Made by a program: the position numbers and the translations under genes
Origin: Gracilaria gracilis
Lineage: Eukaryota; Rhodophyta; Florideophyceae; Gracilariales; Gracilariaceae
Direction: 5' to 3'
Assembly: GCA_030374805.1 (NCBI GenBank)
Contig: JARGSG010000015.1
Coordinates: 806,001 to 870,000 of the forward strand
Length of the DNA stretch: 64,000 nt
Notes under the pieces: model-generated
What the model saw: only the letters and a program-made list of their open reading frames with translations
Database searches by the model: none
Told to the model about the DNA's origin: nothing
Shown: in pieces, positions 43,249-55,550 of the stretch
Layout of the letters: each line of letters starts with the position of its first letter
How positions within the stretch are numbered: position 1 is the stretch's first letter

Positions 43249-43741
43249 AAATTCTTTTCCAAGTGCTGCGAAAAGATGACCTAGCCCGAGTGGGAATGCT
43301 TTCACAGGAAGAAATATTTATATTTCGGGAAGCCTTTGCTCACCATCACCCGTCGTTAGTGGATGCTTACTGGGTAGCCGATGGCCTAAAATTTTATCTT
43401 GAGCAATGCGGAGATTTTGTCATTCAAAATATGTTTTACAATGGTTGGCAACATGACCATTACGTAGGGAACGTGTTGGTCTTTGCACCAAATGGTGTGG
43501 TGATTGCTTGTGCCGTTAATGCTCCAGGAGCTATGCACGGTTCAGTAATTGCTGAATGGGGCAAAGTGTACGATAAGTTGGAGACTATATACCTGCAGTT
43601 TGGGGGCCGTTGCGTCGTGGATTCCGCTTTCTCGAAAGGCCATTATCCATTTTTAATCAAATCGTCTCAGGACTGTGTTACTGGAGGTGGTGGCACAATG
43701 ACAGAAATGATAACTATGCGAGAGGCAACCTCAGCACTGCA
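43249..43741 (+). pseudogene. Harbinger-like DDE transposase, 5' part
   Basis: The frame reads WVADGLKFYLEQCGD, NMFYNGWQHDHYVGNVLVFA, INAPG-like NAPGAMHGSVIAEWG and VVDSAFSKGHYPFLIKS, the pattern of the HARBI1/DDE_4 nuclease. First catalytic Asp (ADG) and the late Asp (VDSAF) are present; the usual HDS is HGS, so the second Asp is replaced. No ATG is found at the head and a stop lies just upstream at about 43242, so the 5' end is missing or spliced. The coding sequence is interrupted at 43741 by an LTR retrotransposon; the remainder resumes at 55339 after one CTGCA target copy. Confidence 0.8.
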
Positions 43742-44249
43742 TGTAGTACAATGAGACCTCAATGGGTTGGTGCCACGTGGGCCTACTGGTGCGCCTTGCT
43801 GGCTGCACTGTACCCAATTGGTATTCTGTATTTTATAATTTCTAATTTCTAATTTATAGTCCAGGATAGTTTAGCATTGCTGGCCCATGACAGTAGGTCA
43901 TGGGCACAGCCGATGACGTCATGCTCGCATGGGAGATCGGCGTCGGTGCACCTTGTATATATTGTGGTGCACCTCGCCTTCCCCCTCGGGTATTGTAAAG
44001 TCAGGCACCACTAGGGCAGTAACTATACCCTCTTGGTCACTTGCTACTCTATTACTATTCAGGTTTTACCGCGCGTCGACGTCTACTACCGTACACCTAC
44101 ACGGTCTAGACTAGTTGCCACGCCGTTTGCCCCTGCGGGTTTCAGGTGCCCTACTACCATATTGGTTGTGTGTTTTTCCCCTTTAGGTTGAGCCCTCGCG
44201 CGCTCCCTCTACCAGGCGGACCCCACACCTTATCGGTATTTGTACGACA
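43742..44249 (+). repeat. 5' LTR (508 bp)
   Basis: Starts TGTAGTACAA and ends TTTGTACGACA, so the termini form an imperfect inverted repeat. Contains a TGACGTCA (CRE-like) palindrome at 43914-43921, a 9-bp-stem dyad at 43883-43905 and a TATATA stretch that may be the promoter. Confidence 0.95.
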
Positions 44250-44252
44250 TTT

Positions 44253-44266
44253 TGGTCTCCCGACTT
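44253..44266 (+). other. Primer-binding site
   Basis: TGGTCTCCCGACTT starts 3 nt after the 5' LTR; the leading TGG pairs with a tRNA CCA end. The tRNA species is not identified. Confidence 0.6.
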
Positions 44267-44387
44267 AGAAGTTTCTTGGTTTTTGTCGTACCTTTACTGG
44301 TGAACAGAAGACATTCGAAAGGATTCTGGAAGTTCACACACCTATTTGGTTTCGTAGGAATACTCGCGAAGCAATTGGATACCACTA

Positions 44388-46559
44388 TTGGTCACTATGG
44401 AAAGACCTACAAGGATTACTCGTGGCTCTAGCGTGCCACCTAGCCACAAGGGTTCTGCTGCGGCTTCGGCCGCTAAACCCATTCTGGATAATCCCGAGGA
44501 GTTGCTTCGGCAACCTCGGGCCGGAACCTCAAAGGATACGGGCACTCAGCCACCGTTGGCTCCTGAACCTAACAAGGATTTGCCGACAACGGTTGAGGAC
44601 TTTTGGCCCCAATTGGAATATCGAGCGAAAGCTCTTTTTACCGCTACGGTTAATGAAGCTATGACCTCAATGGACATGGACGCCGTTACCCGCTTGGTGG
44701 TTGATCGAGCCGTGCACGAGCTCTCTCAACGCATACCTAAATTGGTTGAAACATACCTCTTAACGGGTGCCCGGGAGCATATCTACCGAGTGGTTCAAGA
44801 CCTTTGGGTTTCTTAAGGAATGGCGGAAGCCAAAACCCCTGGGGTGAATGTGGTTACTCGCATACCACAAGGGATCCCTGCCGGTTCTTCCGCACCAATC
44901 AAGCCAATTCCGGCCGATAGTGCGTACCTACAAGGTTTAAGGCAAGGTCAAGAGAACCATATAGAGATGGGCCCTCGAGACGTGTACTTGCCCCCCATTG
45001 GAGGTAACGTTCGAAAGGACACCAAGACTGGTGGACCTGAGGACGATTCGTCTGACCCAGAAGAGGGGCGACGAAGAAGAAACCGCAAGGGTAAAGAAAG
45101 GAGGAGGAAAAAGGGAAAGAATCGCGGCTACGACTCTGACCCCGATTCCTCGAGCTCCGATACCGATACTGGTTCATCGTCGGATGATGACCGTAAAGGT
45201 AGACGCAAGAAGAAACCGAACAGGTTGGCGAAGAAGTCGTCAAAGAGAAACCGGAAAGGTAAGAAGAAACGGTACGAGTCGTCCGACTCGGATTCGGACA
45301 CCGATACAACCCTAGAGGTGCGTCAGCCGCTGAACGATATGTTCACCAAAGCGGTTGATTATAGGTCATATCGGTTGAGAAACCGATCCTCTGCTTACAC
45401 CCAAGAGGTTGCGCAGAAGATCACCAAGCACCACAAGAAGCTCAACTTCCAGATGGGTGATACCACCTTCACAGGTGATGATCCCATTGCGGTAATTGAG
45501 TTTCTACAGAAGTTCAAGATTGCATGTGACCAAAATGGTTTTTCCGAAGGCGCTGCCATGTGGTTATTCCAGTTTTACCTTAAAGGTCAAGCTTACCACT
45601 TGCTGCAAGGCAGGTTCCGTGGAAATACCCAGGCGGTTGATGAAGAAGGGACAGAGATGTTAGAGACGTACCCAGAAGTGGTTAATTTCATGTTGGAAAC
45701 TTACGCTACCGATGAGGTTATCCAGGAAGGTTACGCTGAGGTGCAGGCATATCGCCAACGCTCTAGCCAAACCGAAATGGAATTCTCGTTAGGCCTTTGG
45801 AATCTGGCCACCCGATGCGGTAATGTCTTTACCACTAGTAGGTTGAAGTCGCTCTTTGCCGACAATGTTGACAAAGCGATCCGTTCGCAGGTACGCAATT
45901 ACCTGGCGAACAACCGTAAGGTGGACTATAATGGGCTTGCCCGTTATGCCCAGGGACTAGGCGACACTCTCCGTCACGGAAAGAAGCCGTCGGCGTCCCA
46001 TACCTCAAAGGATAAACCGAAACGGTCAGTATTGGAGCTAGAAGAAAGCACTACCTCAGAGGGAGATTCGCTCATTCGCGTACCAACAGGAATGGCAGTT
46101 CATCTCGTGACTGCGCCGCAGGCTCAGTCACGAGCCACCTCCATTGGTAATTGGTCGTCGACAGTACCACCAGCTTCGGTAAGGTCGCCACCAAGTGCGG
46201 CGAGCACTCAACAAACCTCAACGGGTGGTTCGCAAGCATCTTCATATGCTAAAGCACCGACCAATCCGGTTACCCGACCTACCTCTATGGCAATGCGTGA
46301 TCCCCAGACAGGTGGATTGGTTTGCTGGCTCTGTTTGTCGCCAGACCATCTGGCGAACAGATGTGACAAAATACCCCCAGGGGTGCGCGAACATCTGATC
46401 AGTGCCAGGCAGCAAAACCACCGTAACCTATATGGATCTGGAAAGAGGGTACAAGCTCAACCATCACCATCTCAGGTTCATCTCGTCGAGGAAACACCAA
46501 TCTTGGAGAAGGACAGTCCCGCTCAGGAGGAGCAGGAAAACACCGAACGGTTAGCGTAG
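44388..46559 (+). other. gag region of the LTR element
   Basis: Encodes a charged N-terminal segment, an Asp/Ser and Lys/Arg-rich low-complexity stretch, a capsid-like helical region (DDPIAVIEFLQKFKIACDQN region) and near the end a CX2CX4HX4C zinc knuckle. Confidence 0.85.
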
Positions 46560-46579
46560 GGGCCACCCCTAACCGTGAA

Positions 46580-49500
46580 TTGGAAGGCCCGTCGATACCG
46601 GAACGGGAAACCTTAATGGTGGAAAAAGAAGAATCAGATGTACCCAATGTGGTGTGTCTAATGAAGTACAATAACTATAAAGTTAATGCTTCAGTAAGCT
46701 TTCTCAATTACCTACAGGTCCCCGTTGCGTGTGTACTCGATACCGGCGCCGGTCCAAATGTCCTAAACGCTCGCGTCATACCCGATGCGGTCTTGCGGAA
46801 CATTCGGCCTGCCCCGACTATCAACCCGCTGGTGGACGCTAATGAGCGCCCACTGCACCTTAGAGGAATGTTAACCACTGTGGTACAACTTGGAACCTTG
46901 AAGGTGAAGCTCAATTTCTTTGTGGTGGATCGTTTGGCGACAGACTGTATCCTCGGGACCAACTTTATTGACAGACATGTCAAGGCAATTTTGCCAGGGT
47001 CCCGAACGGTCGCTCTCCGTCAAGGTGGTCGTATTGCCACACTGGGTAATACGCAGACCAAAAATGGTTGGCGTAAGAAGCCGAGGTTCAATATACCCAC
47101 CGAAACGGTTTCAAACAAGATACGGCTCACCAAATTGGTTTCAATTCCGGCTATGACCCAAATGGTAGTGAACGTCTCATGCGCAGTTCCAGGATTGGTA
47201 ATGCTACAGAACCATCCTAGGTTGGCAGAAAGACATCTCGCCTTGATGGCAAACGGGATTATCGACAACATCCCTAACCAATCCTTCAAGGTGTACTTGA
47301 GTAACTTTAGCAATCACATTGTTAAGTTACCCAAGAACACCACTATTGGAATCGCATTGCCGGCACCACAAGGGGTTTTCACGGTCTCACCTAATTGGTT
47401 GGGCGAGGTCGCCACCTCTAAGGAAGGGGGAGGAACAGATGCGCCATACCCTGCATATGCGCCCCCGTTATCGACAAACACCAAAATGGAACAGAAGATC
47501 GCCAATACCTTTAAAATTAGGGATCAGGAAAAGACTATGGAACTGGACCCAGTGCGGAATTGGAGAGAGGAAGTCCAGATCGGTGCGGAGAACCAGGCTC
47601 TCCGAGACCGGATCCTCAGTCTCTTAGAAGAATTTGAACCCATGTGGTCGGGCCGGTTGGGCCAAATTGAGGCTACAGAGCACCGTATTGATATGGTGCC
47701 TGGCTGGAAACCCATTTACCAGCAGCCTTACCGTGCAGGTCCAAAAGCCCGGGAGGTTGAGCTCAATGAGGTCGAGAGAATGCTCCGTGAAGGTGTCATA
47801 GAACCAGCAAATGCGGACTGGGCCAGCCCTGTGGTTCTCGTCACAAAGAAGAATGATACCCGTATGCGGTTCTGTGTGGACTACAGAAGACTGAATAGTA
47901 TGACCATTAGGGATTTGTACCCAATACCTAGAATGGACGAGTGTATAGATTCGTTGGGCAACGCCAAGATCTTTACTACGCTCGATGCCAATTGTGGTTA
48001 TTGGCAGGTACCTATCAGGGAAGAAGACAAGGACAAAACTACGTTTACTTGCCACGCTGGGTTATTCCGCTTTACGCGTATGCCCTTTGGGTTGCGAAAT
48101 GCCCCGGCTACCTTTCAGAGGGCGTTAGATATAATCCTTTCGAAGGTGAAGTGGAGAACCGCTCTGGTATACATCGACGATGTAATCATATATTCCAGAA
48201 CGGTATAGGAACATTTCCACCATGTTAGGGACGTTTTGAACCTTTTGAGGGAATCTGGAGTACCTTTGAAGCTCCGCAAGTGCGAATTCTTCACCAAAGA
48301 GGTAGAATACCTTGGTCATATCATCAGCCCTGGGAGGTTAGAAGTGACGCCGCGGAATATCCGGGCCGTGCAGGAGGCGAAGCCACCCACGTCCCAGACG
48401 GAAATCCGATCCTTTATAGGTTTGTGCAATGTGTACCGCCGGTTTATCAAGGGATTTGCCAAGATAGCGGCTCCCCTCAACAGAAAGCTGCTGAAAGGTC
48501 AACCTACAAGGTTTGAATGTCTTACCAATGAGGAAATGGATGCGTTCGAGGCGCTGAAACATGCGCTCTTGACACCTCCCATCTTGGCATTACCCAAAGC
48601 TGGTTTACGATACACGTTGGATACTGACGCCTCGGACGCCCAAATTGGTTGTTGCCTTATGCAGGAGCAAGAAAACGGCGACAAACTACCTATAGGGTAC
48701 TGGAGCCGTGCTTTGCACGCTGCAGAAAAGAACTACACAACAACCGAAAAGGAATGTCTGGCAGTGGTCTGGAGCATGTTGATGCTCCGTACCTACCTAT
48801 ATGGTGAAAGGTTCACGCTTCGAACCGACCATGATGCCCTACGGTGGATACTGGGTCTGGCCGACGCATCAGGCAGACTTGCCCGATGGCGATTACGACT
48901 TTCAGAGTTCGAATATGACGTACAGTACCGTCCAGGTATCAAGCACAATGTCGCAGACGCGATGTCCCGCATTACCACAGATGGTTTGGACACCGAGCCG
49001 GTAGAGGATGATATCCCATGCTTTACCATCTCTACCAACCCTGATGGTGATACCTTAGAAGGTTACTGGACTCTACCCGAAGAAAATACGTGGTTTAGTG
49101 ATGCCATCGCTCGGGAAATACTCGCCCTCGAGGAAACAGACGTCATGCCAATTACCCGCGAGGAATTCCTGAGAGAGCAAGCAAACGATGTTTATTGCCG
49201 CTCTCTCATGGACCAAGTAGGTATGAAAGACTCGAACTTTGACGTCGACCGAAATGGTTTCCTGGTGAGGCGAGCTCCTATTGATGGTTCCCTTCAGAAG
49301 GTGGTGCCCAAGGTACTGCGCCCTCGGGTGCTGTACCTGGCCCACTACCCAAGGCTATCAGGACACCCTGGAGGTACGAGAATGTACTACACCTTGAGGC
49401 AAGGGTACTACTGGCCTCATATGGCTAATGATGTATATACCTTTGTAGGTCAATGTGAATCTTGCGTACGTACCCGTGGAGGTCTCCGGAAGCACAGGAA

Positions 49501-50836
49501 ATACTTGAAGTTATTCCCTTCAGCGGGTCCTCTCGAGTTCGTCGCAATAGACCTTCTGGGTCCATTACCAAAAACCACAAGGGGATATCAGTACATCATC
49601 GTAATCACCGACAGGTTCTCGAAGCTCACGCGAGCGATACCCTTGAAGGACACGAAATCGACGACCCTCGCGGTGGCGTTCTTGAACAATTGGATCTACC
49701 CGTATGGTGCACCGCTTTATTTACTTACCGACAATGGTTCGAACTTAGCTTCGAAGTTCTTTGAAGCTGTTTGTAACCTCTTAGGTATTAAGCACTACTT
49801 CACCACTGCCTACCATCCGCAAACGAATGGGCAAGTGGAGCGCTTTAACCGAACACTGGTATCTCGGCTGCGACATTATACGGAAGAACACCAAACTGGT
49901 TGGGACGAGCTCGTGCAGCCCTTGACATATGCATATAACCTTCAGGTTCATCGAGCGACGCAAACTACGCCGTTCGATCTAATACTGTCAAGACACCCAC
50001 TAGGTATTGTTGTTGAAGGGGACCCATTAGGACAAGAAGCCGCCGGAGCGCTCACACCGTCACAGGTCAAACGGAATACCCTTTTGAGGTTGAGACGTGC
50101 TCTCAAGTATGCTGAGAGCAAGCTCACAGTATCCCAGAAGCGGTACAAGGAGGACTACGACCGAAAGGTAACCCAAGTGGTAACGGCTACGCCGGGTCAA
50201 TATGTCTTTATTGACCACCCCCCGAAAGGAGCTAAACCACGACCGGGTGATGAAGCTGATGATGAAGCTATTGATAGAGATATCAATTCTAAGCTTCTTC
50301 CGAAATCATCGGTACCTTTCAAGGTAGTTCGAGCAACCGACCACACGGTGACTGTGAACCAAGATGGTGTAGAGAATACGATCTCTATTGACCGAATCAC
50401 GGTTGCACCTCGAACGGTTCAGTCAAGGAAGGAACGCGGAGAATCCGCGCTTGACCCACAAGCGGTTGCCCTGAGGACTGAGCCCCAGGAAGACGGGACA
50501 CCCATCGAGGTTAATGATGATGCACAGGGTGACGACCCAGACTACGTACCACCTGCGGGGATTACGGTTGCTCCTTCAGAGGAAACACCTACCCCTAGTG
50601 GTACCGATGCTCATCTAAACCAAAGTGGTGAAAGGATACCATCGCAGGTCTCTAATGAGTTCCCAGTAGAACGCCTTGTAGGTCACCGCCGTACCCAAGA
50701 AGGTCTGAAGTACACAGTACGTTGGTATGGCTGGGGCGCCGATGGCGACACTGCTGAGCCGCCCTCAGCCATACCACACCATTTCAGGGTAAGCTACTGG
50801 AACCGCAAAGGAGAGGACATGCCGAATGATGGGTAA
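46580..50836 (+). other. pol region of the LTR element with chromodomain-like tail
   Basis: Aspartic protease around 46730 (LDTGAGPN), reverse transcriptase from about 47700 with the YIDD box, RNase H around 48600-49000 (DTDASDAQIG), integrase from about 49330 with HHCC finger (GHPGGTRMYY, CESC) and DDE core (AIDLLGPL, LTDNGSN, TNGQVERFN), then about 50660-50800 a chromodomain-like segment (YTVRWYGWGADGDTAEP), which in this clade guides insertion to chromatin marks. Confidence 0.9.
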
Positions 50837-51836
50837 ACCTCAGAGGTAATGCAGTCCCCCAAGGAAGGGGGAAAAGCACATTGTAATGAGGAGTACCAAA
50901 GTCGGTTCGGACGCTCACCGGGAAGGTACAATCAGAAGGATGAATTCCATGAGGGTACGTCCAAGGAGCGGTAGCGCTAAAGACGGACGCACCGTTGTAC
51001 GCGCGCCGTTGCACACGCGCCATGCACGTGCGCGGCACGCGCGCGAATCCGCACGGTGGAAACATTCAAAAAATTGTATCTTTTTATTTGAAGAGGCATA
51101 CGCGCGCTGCTCGTGGTGCGCCGTGCGGAGTAACCGATTCGGTTTACACTATTGTGTGTAGGGAGCGAGCAACGGCATGGTCAAAAAGTCTAAGTATTTT
51201 GACCGTGCCGCGCTCCCGAATCGGCCATTCCCAGCCTCTGAAACCCCTTGGTTCTCGAGATACAGACCAAAAGGGGTTTCTGCGTTTTCACTACCATATG
51301 GAGGGGTAATTTTCCGGTCAAATATTTTGATTCGCCTTGCAAGTAACCTCCAGGGTTAAACACCGCACGTGCGCCCATGCATGGTGAGAGGCCATGCAGA
51401 CCAATCCGGGTACATTGCTGGCCACCGCGCGCAAGCGCGTGGCACAACATTTCACCTTATGGGAAGGCGAAACCGCTCGCTGCGCCGTACGGAGGCGCAT
51501 CGAAGTACCAACGTGGTGAACCATACTACGAGCACCAAAATGGCTCAGAATGGAGCTAAGTCACCTCCTGGAACTTACCTACACGGAATTAACCGTCACC
51601 TATCGTGGTACGCTGGTCTAAGGAGGGGGGAGGAGAGTTTCAAAACCTAATTGGAGATGCGCAGAGCTAAGAAAGGGGGAGCGGTTTTCGAGCTTCCTCC
51701 CTTGCTACGCACCGCACCTCAAAGAAAACTGGAACCTACCATGGAAACGCATAACATGTAAGTTTACTTGAAGAGTAACACCAATAGGGATGCAGGAGCA
51801 ACGTAGCTCAAGCACAGACCCAAGTGGATACGACAA

Positions 51837-53936
51837 TCAACCTGATGTGTGAGTGGCAAAGTGAGGCCCCGAGGAGCCTCCAGCTGAGCATCCCCGACCC
51901 GGAGTGGTGTTCTGATGGGCTCCCGGCCAAGGCTGGAAGAGATGAGCCTGACCTGGAGCCTGGCTAGGCGCGCTACCATGACCCACGGGGGTACAAGTAG
52001 GCACGCTGACGCCTGGCATCAAGTCGGCACCCATCGGAGGTGGAGCGCTCGCCTGCGCAACTGACGGAGGTGCCGACGACCCGATGTGGAGAGGAGCCTG
52101 CGGAGCGGCTAGAAGGCCGGGGTTCAGGCTAGCACCAAATAGGGGATCCTCCAAAGGGTTTGTAGGCGTCGGGCCCATGGCCGTCGCTAGGCCTGCCACC
52201 TGGTTGGTAGCCATCTGGTAGAGCTCGACCTGGAACCGGTTCCGGAACTCACCAATTTGGGAAAAAAATCGCATGTACTGTGCATGACGAGGCAGGATGC
52301 TTTCCAGAAGGGTAAGAGCTTCGACCACAGAGGTAGGACCCGCCCGCTGGAAGTTCACCACACAGGCTTGGCGGACCCGAGCCATTAAACCGGAAATGGC
52401 CTGGGAGTCCACCTGAGAGAGGACAGGCGCCGCAGCCGCAGCCATGACACCCCCGAGGATAACCCGCAGAGGCCCATCAACCCTTGTGGTACTAGGGAGA
52501 AGAGGAGTCACACCAGTATGGGCAGGCGTATTGCGTCCCTCCGGAGCGGGAGTAGGCGCTGAAGTGACCACAGGGGTAGCTGCTGGCGATTCCACCACGG
52601 TTGGGAATGGCTCGGGACTTCCTGGAGGTCCCTGATCGGTCGGAGCCCGGGGATAGCGCTGCTCCGCGCGGGATACAACCTTCCAGGACACCGGATCGAA
52701 AACCTCCCACCCCTGCTTGGCTCCCCACGGGAAACTCTCCACTTGGGTAAGCAACGATTCCAGCTGCTCAATGGAGTAGTCTGTACCTCCCACAATGGTT
52801 CCGAGTCCAAATAGGCGAATGTCGCAAATGACCCTCGGGGGAATGAAGAACATACGACCAGGAGGTTGCACACCGTCACGGTAAATCTCGGCTTCTCGAG
52901 AACGACAATCCCAGTCAATACCGTCACGGGCAGCCTGCAGAGCCAAGATGGCCACCAATACGGCCCATTCCGCGAGGGCAATCGACCAAATGAGGTAATA
53001 CCGATCGTGGTTACGGGTGATATAGCTCCCGAAGGAAGCCAATACCGGTGGGGTTGGGACGCTAAGCGACATCGGAACCTCATAGGCATTCCACCATTCA
53101 GGTCGGGCCACATACCAAGAGGTTCTTCCCTTTTTAGGTTGTGAGAAGAACTCCACATTATGGAACCCATGCATGACGCGGTTGAAGCTGGACCGGGTGC
53201 GAATGCGAGCCTCGGTGGCAGCATCCACCCCCCACCTACGACGGTTAGCCCAATGGATGGTATTGTAAGGCCTATCGAAGCAAACCAAATGTGGAGAAGC
53301 CGGAAGGTACTGCTGCGGAAGGGAGTCGTACTGACAGATCTTCACAACCAGACGTCGGTAATAATGGAGCTCCGGTTCAATACGAACATACGGTAGATCG
53401 CTGGGATAAAGCGAGGGAATGAAATACCTCATTGGTGTGTGTCGCTGGCGGCTATCATAGCACGCCACCCGACCCTGACGAGGTTGAGATTCCTTATCCC
53501 GACGGTGGAGCGTTTGGGGGACGGAGCGGAGACGCTCGAAATCCCAACGAAACAAACCCAAGTAGGTATCCAAAGTCGGACGGCGCAAGACACCGGGAAG
53601 CGATGTGTTCCCCGGCGCCACTGGTCAGTTCCGACGGTACAGCGTCGCTTGCGACACCATTCTTGGATCGACCCCGAAGGTACCATGTTGGGAAACGTTC
53701 CAGTCGGCCGTGGTGAACGTCTCCAAACCATAATAGGAAATACCACGAGGAATCTCGGGCTCCGGACCATACGGGTCCCGGATCCCTTCGTGAATCCCTT
53801 GAGGTTGATTTGAGGAAGAATGAACCGGCTGTCTCCGAAAACCAGTTTGGATGCGGGAATGGTACAAAGCAGCACCCCGAGAACCAGACTTGGCAATGCC
53901 GTTTCCGCGGCCGCGCGAAGGACCGGCACCCGACAT
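51837..53936 (-). other. Long antisense reading frame between pol and 3' LTR
   Basis: On the strand opposite to gag-pol a mostly open frame of about 700 codons (about one break) starts MSGAGPSRGRGNG and ends near 51837. It has a polar N-terminal part, a globular-looking middle with one hydrophobic stretch (YYLIWSIALAEWAVLVAIL) and a Pro/Ala-rich tail. I do not recognise a family. Antisense ORFs in this position are known from some plant Gypsy elements, and the feature belongs to the retroelement, not to the host. Confidence 0.6.
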
Positions 53937-54817
53937 GGTGTGATGAGTACCGTGAGGGAGTGGTTGAGACGGCGAGCAGTCGACCGCAGGGGTGAAGCGA
54001 ATCGGCTTTTTATCCACAATGGGTGAGTCACTAGAGCTGATGCTCAAAACCTCCACCCGTTCGGGGTCCCATGCTGGTTCAACGACTAAGGCATCGGCAT
54101 TGGTCGCCGATGGCGCGCCGTCCCTTGAGGTTACCGCGTCCGATTGACCAACATGGGGAACCGATAATCGCCGTGTACCGCTACGGGTGCGAGCCCGCAC
54201 GCTGGTACCAGGGCTACCCATGTGGTTCAGATAAGGATCGGGGGTCACCATAAACGGATTCAACCTTGTCGGTCGGACGAAAAGCCACGATGGCGCGAGC
54301 CCGCGTGGACAAACCGCAAAGGGGTGCGAAGGCAACCAGAAGGGAGAACGATGAACCAACCTCGATGGAGTCAGCGTCAGTGCCTCGAAGGGTTGGTAGT
54401 CGAACCTCGAAGGGACAGAGAGACACGCCGCAACCAAGTGGGCGCCAAAACCCTTCATGGTACAGTGCTCACACGAGCCTGAAGGCGTAACCCGCCCCCC
54501 CGCACTGGGTATACCGACACGGTAAATGAGTCTAAGCCGTGCAGCCAAAAAGGTATAACCTTGGAGGTATGCAATGGGCGCGCGTCGCGCCCAAACCACA
54601 AATGGGGATGAATAGGCCGCTGTCGGTGATAACCAAAGAGGTGGATAGAGCCGCAATCGGTGATGACCAAGGTGGTGAACAGAGTGCGTTCGGTGATGCC
54701 GAACCGACGCGACGCACGGCGTGAGATGGCACGAAGGCTGCGACAGGGACCAAATTGGTACGACGATGCAACCGACTTGGTGAAAGGATCTAGGAGCCAC
54801 GAGGGCGTGGCTCAGGG

Positions 54818-54830
54818 TAGGAAGGGGGTC
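54818..54830 (+). other. Polypurine tract
   Basis: Purine-rich GGAAGGGGGTC immediately ahead of the 3' LTR. Confidence 0.6.
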
Positions 54831-55338
54831 TGTAGTACAATGAGACCTCAATGGGTTGGTGCCATGTGGGCCTACTGGTGCGCCTTGCTGGCTGCACTGT
54901 ACCCAATTGGTATTCTGTATTTTATAGTTTCTAATTTCTAATTTATAGTCTAGGATAGTTTAGCATTGCTGGCCCATGACAGTAGGTCATGGGCACAGCC
55001 GATGACGTCATGCCCGCATGGGGGATCGGCGTCGGTGCACCTTGTATATATTGTGGTGCACCTCGCCTTCCCCCTCGGGTATTGTAAAGTCAGGCACCAC
55101 TAGGGCAGTAACTATACCATCTTGGTCACCTGCTACTCTATTACTATTCAGGTTTTACCGCGCGTCGACGTCTACTACCGTACACCTACACGGTCTAGAC
55201 TAGTTGCCCCGCCGTTTGCCCCTGCGGGTTTCAGGTGCCCTACTACCATATTGGTTGTGTGTTTTTCCCCTTTAGGTTGAGCCCTCGCGCGCTCCCTCTA
55301 CCAGGCGGACCCCACACCTTATCGGTATTTGTACGACA
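54831..55338 (+). repeat. 3' LTR (508 bp)
   Basis: Same ends and length as the 5' copy; about 98.4% identical by eye. Followed by the second CTGCA target copy. Confidence 0.95.
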
Positions 55339-55550
55339 CTGCAGGCCTCTGAATGGGGATGCGAGCGTTTAAGTCGACTTTCCCGCGGTTACGAGACAGA
55401 TTTTTCTATGAAGAACGTGGCGAGAGAAAGATTGTTTTACTAAATATTGTACTGTTGCATAACCTGAGGTCCCGCCTTGTCGGCATTGATCAAATCCTTA
55501 GCACGTACATGCCACACCTTAGCGTAGAAGCTAATGACCTATTAAATTGA
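55339..55550 (+). pseudogene. Harbinger-like DDE transposase, 3' part
   Basis: Continuation of the transposase at 43249-43741 across the retrotransposon. It encodes LQASEW, then in a shifted frame GMRAFKSTFPRLRDRFFYEE and IVLLNIVLLHNLRSRLVGID through a TGA at 55550. SEWGMRA...FPRL...N.R...VG.NQI is the closing helix signature of HARBI1-type nucleases. One base appears missing between SEWG and MRAF, so the copy was already damaged or broke after insertion. The stop overlaps the stop of the convergent DUF6818 gene by a few bases. Confidence 0.75.

Larger units (their letters stand above)
43742..55338 (+). mobile_element. Ty3/Gypsy-type LTR retrotransposon, chromovirus-like, young
   Basis: An 11.6-kb element with identical-length 508-bp LTRs that differ at about 8 positions (about 98.4% identity) and a perfect 5-bp target duplication CTGCA (43737-43741 and 55339-55343), so insertion is recent. 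Parts: 5' LTR, primer-binding site, gag region with an acidic/Lys-rich stretch and zinc knuckle CWLCLSPDHLANRC, pol order protease, reverse transcriptase, RNase H, integrase, then a chromodomain-like tail, a long non-coding/antisense-coding segment, polypurine tract and 3' LTR. The PR-RT-RH-IN order is Ty3/Gypsy. It looks nearly whole, with roughly one to three breaks in its reading frames. It sits inside the Harbinger-like transposase gene. Confidence 0.95.

Noticed and set aside
43914-43921. TGACGTCA as a host gene regulatory site
   Set aside because: It lies inside the LTR and is duplicated in the other LTR, so it belongs to the retroelement.
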